The notes beneath the pieces were generated by a model that worked only from the letters and a program-made list of their open reading frames with translations, was not told the origin of the DNA and made no database searches. Shown here piece by piece: positions 43,997 through 51,490 of a DNA stretch of 64,000 nt. Both the position numbers and the translations under genes were made by a program. This DNA is from Stenotrophomonas maltophilia (GTDB taxonomy: Bacteria > Pseudomonadota > Gammaproteobacteria > Xanthomonadales > Xanthomonadaceae): contig DEVL01000002.1 in assembly GCA_002363385.1 (NCBI GenBank), positions 385,835-449,834 of the forward strand. Reading direction: 5' to 3'. Within the stretch, counting starts at the first letter, position 1, and each line of letters begins with the position of its first letter.

Positions 43997-45372
43997 ACAC
44001 CGATACCCTGCCCCCGCCGGCCGATTGGACCGCCGTCCGCAACCTGCGGCTGGCCTCGCGCCTGGACAACATCCGCCCCGATACCGCGCATGGCCGTGGC
44101 CTGATCCGCGAAGGCGTGCTGCGCCGCGCCGTGGGCCTGACCCTGGAAGCGGTCGGCTGCGAAGCGCCGATGGGCGCCAGCTGCAAGGTCGAAGTCGCCG
44201 ACGGTGGCTGGGTGGATGCCGAAGTGGTCGGCTTTGCCGGTGAACGCACCTATCTGATGCCCAGCGCCGAACTGCACGGCCTGCTGCCCAATGCGCGGGT
44301 CGTGCCTGCGCTGGGTCGCGGCGGTGTGGAAGTCGGCGAAGGCCTGCTCGGCCGCGTCATCGACAGCGACGGCGTGCCGCTGGATGGCAAGGGCCCGATC
44401 CGCGCTGAAGGCACCGTCGGCATGGCCGGCGTGTCGATCAATCCGCTGGCCCGTGAGCCGATCACCCAGCCGCTGGACGTAGGTGTGCGCGCGATCAATG
44501 CGCTGCTGCCGATCGGCCGCGGCCAACGTGTCGGCCTGTTTGCCGGTTCCGGTGTCGGTAAATCGACCCTGCTGGGCATGATGACGCGCTACACCGCCGC
44601 GGACGTGATCGTGGTCGGCCTGATTGGCGAGCGTGGCCGCGAAGTCCGCGACTTCGTGGAAAGCACGCTGGGCGAAGAAGGCCTGCGCCGCGCCGTGGTG
44701 GTGGCCAGCCCGGCGGATCGCCCGCCACTGGCGCGCCTGCACGGCGCTTACCGTGCCACGGCGATCGCCGAGTGGTTCCGCGACCAGGGCTTGAATGTCC
44801 TGCTGCTGATGGACTCGCTGACCCGCTTCGCGCAAGCCCAGCGCGAGATCGGCCTGTCGGTCGGTGAGCCGCCGACCACGCGTGGCTATCCGCCATCCGT
44901 GTTCGCCAAGCTGCCGGCCCTGGTCGAGCGCGCCGGTAACGGCGCCAAGGGCCGCGGTTCGATCACCGCGTTCTACACCGTGTTGACCGAAGGCGATGAT
45001 CCGCAGGATCCGATCGCCGATGCCGCCCGCGCGATTCTCGACGGCCACATCCTGCTCTCGCGGCGCGTGGCCGACAGCGGTCTGTACCCGGCGATCGACG
45101 TGGAATCGTCGGTCAGCCGCGTGGTCACGGAAATCGCCGACGAGCCGTGGCGCCTGCGCATCCGCAAGCTCAAGCGGCTGGTCTCGGCGTACTCGGCCAA
45201 CCGCGACCTGATCGCGATCGGCGCCTATCAGCGCGGCAATGACCCGGCGACCGACGAGGCGCTGGAGCGCTGGTCGGACATCGTTGAATTCCTCGGCCAG
45301 GACGTCGGCAAAGCCGCCGACCTGCCGCACAGTCAGGCCGCCCTCAAGCGGCTGGTGGAACCAGAGAGTTAA
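43993..45372 (+). CDS. fliI: Flagellum-specific export ATPase FliI
   Basis: FliI is a rotary ATPase at the cytoplasmic face of the export gate. The 459-residue protein has Walker A in GLFAGSGVGKSTLLGMMTR, the catalytic-Glu region GLIGERGREVRDFVE, and Walker B LLLMDSLTRFAQAQREIGLS. N-terminal beta-barrel and C-terminal helical domains are of usual length. It overlaps fliH and precedes fliJ by 4 nt. Confidence 0.98.
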   Translation: MNTDTLPPPADWTAVRNLRLASRLDNIRPDTAHGRGLIREGVLRRAVGLTLEAVGCEAPMGASCKVEVADGGWVDAEVVGFAGERTYLMPSAELHGLLPNARVVPALGRGGVEVGEGLLGRVIDSDGVPLDGKGPIRAEGTVGMAGVSINPLAREPITQPLDVGVRAINALLPIGRGQRVGLFAGSGVGKSTLLGMMTRYTAADVIVVGLIGERGREVRDFVESTLGEEGLRRAVVVASPADRPPLARLHGAYRATAIAEWFRDQGLNVLLLMDSLTRFAQAQREIGLSVGEPPTTRGYPPSVFAKLPALVERAGNGAKGRGSITAFYTVLTEGDDPQDPIADAARAILDGHILLSRRVADSGLYPAIDVESSVSRVVTEIADEPWRLRIRKLKRLVSAYSANRDLIAIGAYQRGNDPATDEALERWSDIVEFLGQDVGKAADLPHSQAALKRLVEPES

Positions 45373-45376
45373 AGCC

Positions 45377-45835
45377 ATGATGCAATCCAAGCGATTCGAC
45401 CCATTGCTGAAGCGCGCCCAGGACCACGAGGACGAGGTCGCCCGCGACCTCGCCGAACGCCAGCGCTCACTCGACACGCATGTGTCGCGGCTGGATGAGC
45501 TGCGCCGCTATGCCGACGAATATGCCGGCGCGCAGATGGCCGCGACCAGTCCGGCGCAGCTGATGAACCGGCGCGCGTTCCTGGATCGTCTGGACAGCGC
45601 CGTGGCCCAGCAGCGCCAGACCGTGGACAACAACCGCGAAAAGGTCGAGGCCGAACGCGCGCGTCTGATCCTGGCCAGCCGCGACAAGCAGGTGCTTGAG
45701 CAGCTGGCCGCCAGTTACCGCGCGCAGGAAAAGGTGGTCACCGATCGCCGCGACCAGCGCGAGATGGACGATCTGGGCGCACGTCGTTCGCGCCAGGCCC
45801 AGCGCGAAGACAGCGACAATGGAGGCGCGCCATGA
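45377..45835 (+). CDS. fliJ: Flagellar export coiled-coil protein FliJ
   Basis: FliJ is a coiled coil resembling the gamma subunit of F-type ATPases; it inserts into the FliI ring and contacts FlhA. The 152-residue protein is almost all charged helix (FDPLLKRAQDHEDEVARDLA, VTDRRDQREMDDLGARRSRQ). The frame is open further upstream within fliI, but ATG 45377, just after the fliI stop, is the natural start. It overlaps fliK (ATGA). Confidence 0.93.
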   Translation: MMQSKRFDPLLKRAQDHEDEVARDLAERQRSLDTHVSRLDELRRYADEYAGAQMAATSPAQLMNRRAFLDRLDSAVAQQRQTVDNNREKVEAERARLILASRDKQVLEQLAASYRAQEKVVTDRRDQREMDDLGARRSRQAQREDSDNGGAP

Positions 45836-46995
45836 CGCCCTCGGCCCTGCTTGGCGGTACCGCACCGCTGCAGAACGGCAGCACGGGTGCGTCCTCCGCA
45901 CGCCCTGAGCTGTCCAGCGGCAGCGATCGTCGAGAGTTTGACGCGATGCTCTCGCCCGGCACTGACACGCCACGCCCGGCAGCATCCAGCAAGCCCGGCG
46001 GGCGCCGCGACGCACCTGCGGGCAAGGACGCTGCAACACCGGATACCGGCAAGGACACCGCACCACGCCCCGGCAGCGCCAGCAGCAAAGACACTGCCGA
46101 GGCGCCTGCCACTGCCGATGCCGGCGCCGCGCCCCCCGCCACCGCTGACAAGCCGGTGGCCGAGGCGGTGGACGACGATGCAGCGTGGCCGCCGTTCGGC
46201 CTGGCCGGCTTGGCGTTGAACGGGCTGCCGGTTGTGGTGCCCGTGCCGGTCGCGCCGGCGCCTGCCGGGACCGCCGCCGGTGCTGCGCCCACGACGGCGG
46301 CGCTGCCGACGCTGGCCACCGCCACTGCGGACACCACCGCGCCGGCAGCGGGCCCGCTGGCTCCGGCGGCACCTGCGACAAGCGGCATCGCCCTGCCCGC
46401 TCTGGCGGCCGACGCCGCCCCAGCCGATGCCGTGCCGCTGTTGAAGACCTTTACCGAGGCGCTGAGCGCTGCCGCCAGCGATGGCCCGGACGCACCGGCC
46501 ACGCCGGTGCTGCACGCCCTGCAGAGCATCGTCGACGCCAAACCGGCAGCGGCCCCGCCCTTTACCGGCTCGCCGACCGCCACCCCGCAGCTGGGCGCTG
46601 GCGATTTCGATGATGCCGTCGGCGCCCGCGTCAGTTGGTTGGCGGACCAGAAGATCGGCCACGCCCATATCAAAATCACCCCTAACGACCTGGGCCCGAT
46701 CGACGTGCGACTGCATCTGGACGGTGACAAGGTCCATGCGACCTTCACCAGCGCCCATGCCGACGTGCGTCATGCACTGGAAAGCAGTCTGCCGCGCCTG
46801 CGCGACATGCTCGGCGAACAGGGTTTCCAGCTCGGCCAGGCCGATGTAGGCCAGCAGCAGACCGCACAGGATGGCGGCCGCGGCGATGGTGCCCGGAGCG
46901 GCGTGGGCGATGACGGTGAAGCGCTGATGGCCGAGACTACGCTGTCGCCCTCGCAGTTGATCCGTCAGCGCGGGCTGGTCGACGCCTACGCGTAA
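45832..46995 (+). CDS. fliK: Hook-length control protein FliK
   Basis: FliK measures the hook and switches export specificity through FlhB. The 387-residue protein has an unusually Ala/Pro/Thr-rich N-terminal two thirds (about 1-255) and a conserved C-terminal domain (about 270-350; HIKITPNDLGPIDVRLHLDG, LPRLRDMLGEQGFQLGQADV), which should contact FlhB. The low-complexity region acts as the ruler. It is followed by a TTCG-loop hairpin (47009-47024) without a T tract. Confidence 0.94.
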   Translation: MTPSALLGGTAPLQNGSTGASSARPELSSGSDRREFDAMLSPGTDTPRPAASSKPGGRRDAPAGKDAATPDTGKDTAPRPGSASSKDTAEAPATADAGAAPPATADKPVAEAVDDDAAWPPFGLAGLALNGLPVVVPVPVAPAPAGTAAGAAPTTAALPTLATATADTTAPAAGPLAPAAPATSGIALPALAADAAPADAVPLLKTFTEALSAAASDGPDAPATPVLHALQSIVDAKPAAAPPFTGSPTATPQLGAGDFDDAVGARVSWLADQKIGHAHIKITPNDLGPIDVRLHLDGDKVHATFTSAHADVRHALESSLPRLRDMLGEQGFQLGQADVGQQQTAQDGGRGDGARSGVGDDGEALMAETTLSPSQLIRQRGLVDAYA

Positions 46996-47060
46996 TCCCC
47001 GGGTGCGACGCCGCTTCGGCGGCGCCGCCAGAAACCCGACACCCGCCGTCTTCAGCATTC

Positions 47061-47076
47061 AGGCACAGCCTTTGCA
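47061..47076 (+). promoter_or_regulatory. Sigma-54 promoter of the fliL operon
   Basis: AGGCACAGCCTTTGCA: GG and GC 10 nt apart with a perfect TTGCA -12 box and one -24 mismatch. It lies 33 nt before the fliL GTG and follows the TTCG hairpin after fliK. Confidence 0.83.
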
Positions 47077-47109
47077 TGTAGTCAGGAAGCAATCCTCTGG
47101 AGCTTCCTC

Positions 47110-47625
47110 GTGGCCGCAGCCGCCGATAAAACCAAGAAATCCGCCGAAAAGGACAAGCCGGCCAAGCCGCGCCGTCCGATCCTGATCACCGCCCTGGTCG
47201 CGGTGCTCGCTGCCGGTGCCGCCGGTGGCGGCGTCTGGTACTTCACCCAGTCCCAGCACGACGACAAGGCCGCCAAGCCGGCCGCCAAGGCCGCGGTGCC
47301 GGCACCGGCCCAGTACTTCGGCCTGGAGCCGCCGTTCGTGGTCAACCTCAACAGCAGCTTCGACGGCCCGCGCTACCTGCAGGTCGAAGTGCAGCTGATG
47401 AGCCGCGATCCGGCTGCCATGGAAGCGATCAAGCTCCATGCCCCGGCGATCCGCGCCAAGCTGCTGATGCTCTTCTCGCAGGTCGAGCCGACCGACATCG
47501 CCGACCGCGCGGGCAAGGAGCGCCTGCAGGCCACCTCGCTGGCCGAAGTGCAGAAGCTGCTCAAGGCCGAAACCGGCAAGCCGGGTGCCGACGAATTGCT
47601 GTTCACCAGTTTCGTCACCCAGTAA
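47110..47625 (+). CDS. fliL: Flagellar basal-body protein FliL
   Basis: FliL encircles the stator units and helps them work. The 171-residue protein has a short Lys-rich cytoplasmic tail, one membrane helix (about 24-45; ILITALVAVLAAGAAGGGVW) and a periplasmic stomatin-like domain ending TGKPGADELLFTSFVTQ. The start is GTG at 47110, with GGAG 7-10 nt upstream. It precedes fliM by 9 nt. Confidence 0.94.
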   Translation: MAAAADKTKKSAEKDKPAKPRRPILITALVAVLAAGAAGGGVWYFTQSQHDDKAAKPAAKAAVPAPAQYFGLEPPFVVNLNSSFDGPRYLQVEVQLMSRDPAAMEAIKLHAPAIRAKLLMLFSQVEPTDIADRAGKERLQATSLAEVQKLLKAETGKPGADELLFTSFVTQ

Positions 47626-47634
47626 GGGCCGACC

Positions 47635-48642
47635 ATGAATGACCTGCTTTCCCAGGATGAGATCGATGCGCTGTTGCACGGCGTGGACTCCGGTGCGGTC
47701 GAGACCGACGTCGATGCTGCCACGCCCGGCGAGGCGCGCTCGTATGACTTTGCCAGTCAGGACCGCATCATCCGCGGCCGCATGCCGACCCTGGAAATGG
47801 TCAACGAGCGCTTCGCGCGCCTGTGGCGCATCGGTCTGTTCAACCTGATCCGGCGCTCGGCCGAACTGTCCGTGCGCGGCATCGAGCTGATCAAGTTCAA
47901 CGACTACATGCACTCGCTGTACGTGCCGACCAACCTCAACCTGATCCGCTTCAAGCCGCTGCGCGGTACGGGGCTGATCGTGTTCGAGCCGACGCTGGTG
48001 TTCGCGATCGTGGACAACTTCTTCGGGGGCGACGGGCGCTACCCGACCCGCATCGAAGGCCGCGAGTTCACCGCGACGGAAATGCGCGTCATCCACCTGC
48101 TGCTCAAGCAGACCTTCGCCGACCTGCAGGAAGCGTGGGCACCGGTAATGGATGTGGAGCTGGAGTACATCAACTCCGAGATCAATCCGCACTTCGCCAA
48201 CATCGTGACGCCGCGCGAGTACGTGGTGGTGTGCCGCCTGCATGTCGAACTCGACGGCGGTGGCGGCGACATCCACGTCACCCTGCCCTACTCGATGCTC
48301 GAACCGATCCGCGAGCTGCTCGACGCCGGCATCCAGAGCGACCGCAACGATCGTGATGCCAGCTGGGGCGTGATGCTGCGCGAACAGCTCAACATCGCCG
48401 AAGTCACGCTGTCCAGCGTCCTGGCCAGCAAGCGCATGACCCTGCGTGAACTGACCGGCCTGAAGGTCGGCGACATCCTCTCGATCGACATGCCGGCGCA
48501 GGTGCCGTTGTGCGTGGAGAACATCCCGGTGTTCACCGGCGAGTTCGGCATCGCCAACGGTTGCAACGCCGTCAAGATCACCGCCACCCATCCCCCGGGC
48601 ACCCGCCCACGCGTTCCCGTACTCCAGGAAGTCTCGAAATGA
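47635..48642 (+). CDS. fliM: Flagellar motor switch protein FliM
   Basis: FliM is the C-ring protein that binds phosphorylated CheY. Its 335 residues begin with the CheY-docking peptide MNDLLSQDEIDALLHGVDSG. The CheC-like middle domain (residues about 45-230) has MPTLEMVNERFARLWRIGLF and the GGD turn in NFFGGDGRYP, and the SpoA domain (about 255-325) ends the protein. It overlaps fliN by 4 nt. Peptides much like its N-terminus occur in CheA and CheZ here. Confidence 0.98.
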   Translation: MNDLLSQDEIDALLHGVDSGAVETDVDAATPGEARSYDFASQDRIIRGRMPTLEMVNERFARLWRIGLFNLIRRSAELSVRGIELIKFNDYMHSLYVPTNLNLIRFKPLRGTGLIVFEPTLVFAIVDNFFGGDGRYPTRIEGREFTATEMRVIHLLLKQTFADLQEAWAPVMDVELEYINSEINPHFANIVTPREYVVVCRLHVELDGGGGDIHVTLPYSMLEPIRELLDAGIQSDRNDRDASWGVMLREQLNIAEVTLSSVLASKRMTLRELTGLKVGDILSIDMPAQVPLCVENIPVFTGEFGIANGCNAVKITATHPPGTRPRVPVLQEVSK

Positions 48643-48992
48643 ACGATATCGAATCCAACGAACCGCTGTCCCCGGCGGAACCGGCACCGGCGCAGTTCAC
48701 CACGCTGCAGTCCGATGAGAACCTCGGTCCCGAGCTGAACCTGGATGTGATCCTGGATGTGCCGGTGACCCTGTCGCTGGAAGTGGGCCGTGCGCGCCTG
48801 CCGATCCGCAACCTGCTGCAGCTCAACCAGGGTTCGGTGGTTGAACTGGAACGCGGTGCTGGTGAATCGCTGGACGTGTTCGTCAACGGCACCCTGATCG
48901 CCCATGGCGAGGTGGTGGTGATCAACGACCGCTTCGGCGTGCGCTTGACCGACGTGGTCAGCCCGAGCGAACGGATCCGGAGACTGCGTTGA
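48639..48992 (+). CDS. fliN: Flagellar motor switch protein FliN
   Basis: FliN forms the base of the C ring and docks FliH. The 117-residue protein has a loose acidic N-terminus and the SpoA domain (about 40-117; LDVILDVPVTLSLEVGRARL, NGTLIAHGEVVVINDRFGVR). Start and stop overlap with fliM (ATGA) and fliO (TTGA). Confidence 0.97.
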   Translation: MNDIESNEPLSPAEPAPAQFTTLQSDENLGPELNLDVILDVPVTLSLEVGRARLPIRNLLQLNQGSVVELERGAGESLDVFVNGTLIAHGEVVVINDRFGVRLTDVVSPSERIRRLR

Positions 48993-49390
48993 GCACCGGG
49001 CTGCTGATCGCCGCCGGCGCGTCGACCGTCAAGGTCGGCCAGCATGCCGCCGCCGCACCGGGCATGTTCGGTGCGGTACTGGCACTGCTGGGCGTGCTGG
49101 CCTTGATCGTCGGCCTGGGCTGGCTGCTCAAGCGTATGCCCGGCAGCGGCTTCCGCCCGGCCGAAGGCCTGCGGGTGGTTGCCAGCCTGACCGTCGGCGC
49201 GAAAGAGCGCGTGGTGGTGATCGAGGTCAATGGCACCCAGCTGCTGCTGGGTGTCACCGCCGGCGGCATCAACACCCTGCATCAGCTGCCCGAACCTCTG
49301 CCGGCTCCGACGCCGGCACGCCTTCCCGATTTCAAACACCTCCCGAATTTCGCCCAGCTGCTGCAACAGCGGCTGCGCAAGGAACCCTGA
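48989..49390 (+). CDS. fliO: Flagellar export scaffold protein FliO
   Basis: FliO helps FliP assemble into the export gate. The 133-residue protein has one membrane helix (about 24-46; PGMFGAVLALLGVLALIVGL) and a cytoplasmic part with the FliO motif LKRMPGSGFRPAEGLRVVAS and LTVGAKERVVVIEV. It starts with TTG overlapping the fliN stop, an unusual start that should keep the protein at a low level. It is followed by fliP after 2 nt. Confidence 0.9.
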   Translation: MSTGLLIAAGASTVKVGQHAAAAPGMFGAVLALLGVLALIVGLGWLLKRMPGSGFRPAEGLRVVASLTVGAKERVVVIEVNGTQLLLGVTAGGINTLHQLPEPLPAPTPARLPDFKHLPNFAQLLQQRLRKEP

Positions 49391-49392
49391 AC

Positions 49393-50175
49393 ATGCGTGG
49401 CCCCCGTACCTCCTGGACCCGTTACCTGCCGCTGTTGCTGACTGCCCTGCTGTGTGCGCTGCCGGCCCTGGCCTGGGCCGCGCCCGGCGTGCCGGGTGTG
49501 CCCGCGCTGCCGGACGTGAATGTCGGCAAGATTGGCGGCCAACCGGTCAGCCTGCCGCTGCAGACGCTGCTGCTGATGACGGCGATCACCCTGATCCCCT
49601 CGATGCTGCTGGTGCTGACCGCCTTCACCCGCATCATCATCGTGCTGGGCCTGCTGCGCCAGGCGTTGGGTACCGGCCAGACGCCGTCCAATCAGGTGCT
49701 CCTCGGCCTGGCCCTGTTCCTTACCGCGATGGTGATGCTGCCGGTTTGGCAGAAGGCCTGGGGCAGCGGCATGGCGCCGTACCTCAACGGCGAGATCGAT
49801 TTCCAGACCGCCTGGACGCTGACCACCCAGCCGCTGCGCGCCTTCATGCTGGCGCAGATCCGCGAGACGGATCTGATGACCTTCGCCGGTATGGCCGGCC
49901 ACGGTACCTACGCCAGCCCGGACGCCATTCCGTTCCCGATCCTGGTCGCCTCGTTTGTCACCAGCGAACTGAAGACCGCTTTCGAGATCGGCTTCCTGAT
50001 CTTCATCCCGTTCGTGATCATCGACCTGGTCGTGGCCAGCGTGCTGATGTCCATGGGCATGATGATGCTCTCACCGATGCTGGTCTCCGCGCCGTTCAAG
50101 ATCCTGTTGTTCGTGCTGGTGGATGGCTGGGTGCTGGTGGTGGGCACCCTGGCCGCCAGTTTCAATGCGGTCTGA
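49393..50175 (+). CDS. fliP: Flagellar export gate protein FliP
   Basis: FliP is the main subunit of the FliPQR channel. The 260-residue precursor has an N-terminal signal peptide (LLLTALLCALPALAWA) and four membrane helices. Signature segments are present: LLLMTAITLIPSMLLVLTAF, RIIIVLGLLRQALGTGQTPS and NQVLLGLALFLT. Its neighbours are fliO upstream and fliQ 39 nt downstream. Confidence 0.97.
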   Translation: MRGPRTSWTRYLPLLLTALLCALPALAWAAPGVPGVPALPDVNVGKIGGQPVSLPLQTLLLMTAITLIPSMLLVLTAFTRIIIVLGLLRQALGTGQTPSNQVLLGLALFLTAMVMLPVWQKAWGSGMAPYLNGEIDFQTAWTLTTQPLRAFMLAQIRETDLMTFAGMAGHGTYASPDAIPFPILVASFVTSELKTAFEIGFLIFIPFVIIDLVVASVLMSMGMMMLSPMLVSAPFKILLFVLVDGWVLVVGTLAASFNAV

Positions 50176-50214
50176 CCGCCCTGCCTTGTTGATCGATACG
50201 GACCCGAGACTGAC

Positions 50215-50484
50215 ATGACGCCCGAACTTGCCCTGACCGAACTGCGTGGTGGCCTGATCACCGTGCTCTGGGTCGCCGGCCCGCTGCTGCTCACCGTGCT
50301 GATCGTCGGCGTGGTGGTCGGCGTAGTGCAGGCAGCGACCCAGCTCAACGAACCGACCATCGCCTTCGTGGCCAAGGCCGCGGCCTTGACGGTCGTGTTG
50401 TTCGCGCTCGGCAGCCTGCTGATCGGCCACCTGGTCGAATACACCACGCTGCTGTTCCAGCGCATTCCCCACCTGATCGGCTGA
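50215..50484 (+). CDS. fliQ: Flagellar export gate protein FliQ
   Basis: FliQ is a small subunit of the export channel. The 89-residue protein has two membrane helices (about 16-40 and 52-75), with GVVQAATQLNEPTIAFVAKA between them, as in the family. Size is standard. Confidence 0.96.
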   Translation: MTPELALTELRGGLITVLWVAGPLLLTVLIVGVVVGVVQAATQLNEPTIAFVAKAAALTVVLFALGSLLIGHLVEYTTLLFQRIPHLIG

Positions 50485-50494
50485 GGCAGCCGCC

Positions 50495-51286
50495 GTGGAT
50501 TCCGCGACACAGATGGCCGCCGATGGCCTGCAGGCCTTCGGCATGATCGGCACGATCCTGTGGACCATGCTGCGCATCGGCGCGATGATCATGGCGATGC
50601 CGCTGATCGGCACCCGCGCCGTGCCCTCGCGGGTGCGCGTGATGCTCGCCGGCGCACTGGCAATCGCGCTCTCACCGATGCTGCCGCCGGTCCCGGAATG
50701 GACCGGCTTCGATGCGGCGACGGTGCTGACCATCGCCCGCGAACTGGCCATCGGCATCTCCATCGGCTTCCTGCTGCGGCTGGTGTTCGAGGCCGGCGCG
50801 ATGGCTGGTGAACTGGTGGCCCAAGGGACCGGCCTGGCGTTCGCGCAGATGAGTGACCCGATGCGCGGTGGCAGCTCCGGCGTGATCGGTCAGTGGTTCT
50901 ATCTGCTGTTCGGCCTGCTGTTCTTCGCCTCCAACGGGCATCTGGCGCTGATCTCATTGTTGATGGACAGCTACAAAGCCCTGCCGATCGGCACCGCCCT
51001 GCCCGATCCGCATGCGTTTTTCGCCATCGCTCCCACGTTCCTGCTGCAGGTGTTCCGTGGCGCGCTCACCTTGGCGCTGCCGCTTACCGTGGCGATGCTG
51101 GCCATCAATCTGGCCTTCGGCGTGCTGGCACGCGCGGCACCTGCGCTCAATCCAATCCAGCTCGGCCTGCCGGTGGCCCTGCTGCTGGGGCTGTTCCTGC
51201 TGACCGTGTTGGCCGGCGAAATGGGGCCGCCGGTGCAGCGCCTGTTCGATGCCGCCTTCGACGCGGCCGACAGCGTCAGCCGCTGA
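50495..51286 (+). CDS. fliR: Flagellar export gate protein FliR
   Basis: FliR completes the FliPQR gate and contacts FlhB. The 263-residue protein has about six membrane helices and the FliR segments RIGAMIMAMPLIGTRAVPSR and FEAGAMAGELVAQGTGLAFA. It starts with GTG at 50495, 10 nt after fliQ. It ends the fliL-R operon. Confidence 0.96.
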   Translation: MDSATQMAADGLQAFGMIGTILWTMLRIGAMIMAMPLIGTRAVPSRVRVMLAGALAIALSPMLPPVPEWTGFDAATVLTIARELAIGISIGFLLRLVFEAGAMAGELVAQGTGLAFAQMSDPMRGGSSGVIGQWFYLLFGLLFFASNGHLALISLLMDSYKALPIGTALPDPHAFFAIAPTFLLQVFRGALTLALPLTVAMLAINLAFGVLARAAPALNPIQLGLPVALLLGLFLLTVLAGEMGPPVQRLFDAAFDAADSVSR

Positions 51287-51490
51287 CCCGGGACACACCC
51301 GGGACAGCGCGGAATCGGGCCGAACGCGGGCCATTCGTCACTTGCAGCGCCCCCCGGTCGGCTTGTTAGTCTGAGTCCTGCGCTCCGCTGCGCCGTCGCA
51401 CGGCGACGACGAAACCTTCACCCGCTGTCTGCGGTGATGGCGTGGCGTTCTGTCGTATCGCTCAGGTGTTGACCAGGGAGAGAGTCATCC
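51287..51490. other. fliR to MHYT gene intergenic region
   Basis: It holds two direct copies of ACCCGGGACA right after the fliR stop and a GC hairpin (CGCCGTCGCACGGCG) without a T tract. No sigma-28 or sigma-54 pattern precedes the MHYT-GGDEF-EAL gene here, so its promoter is not identified. Confidence 0.4.
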
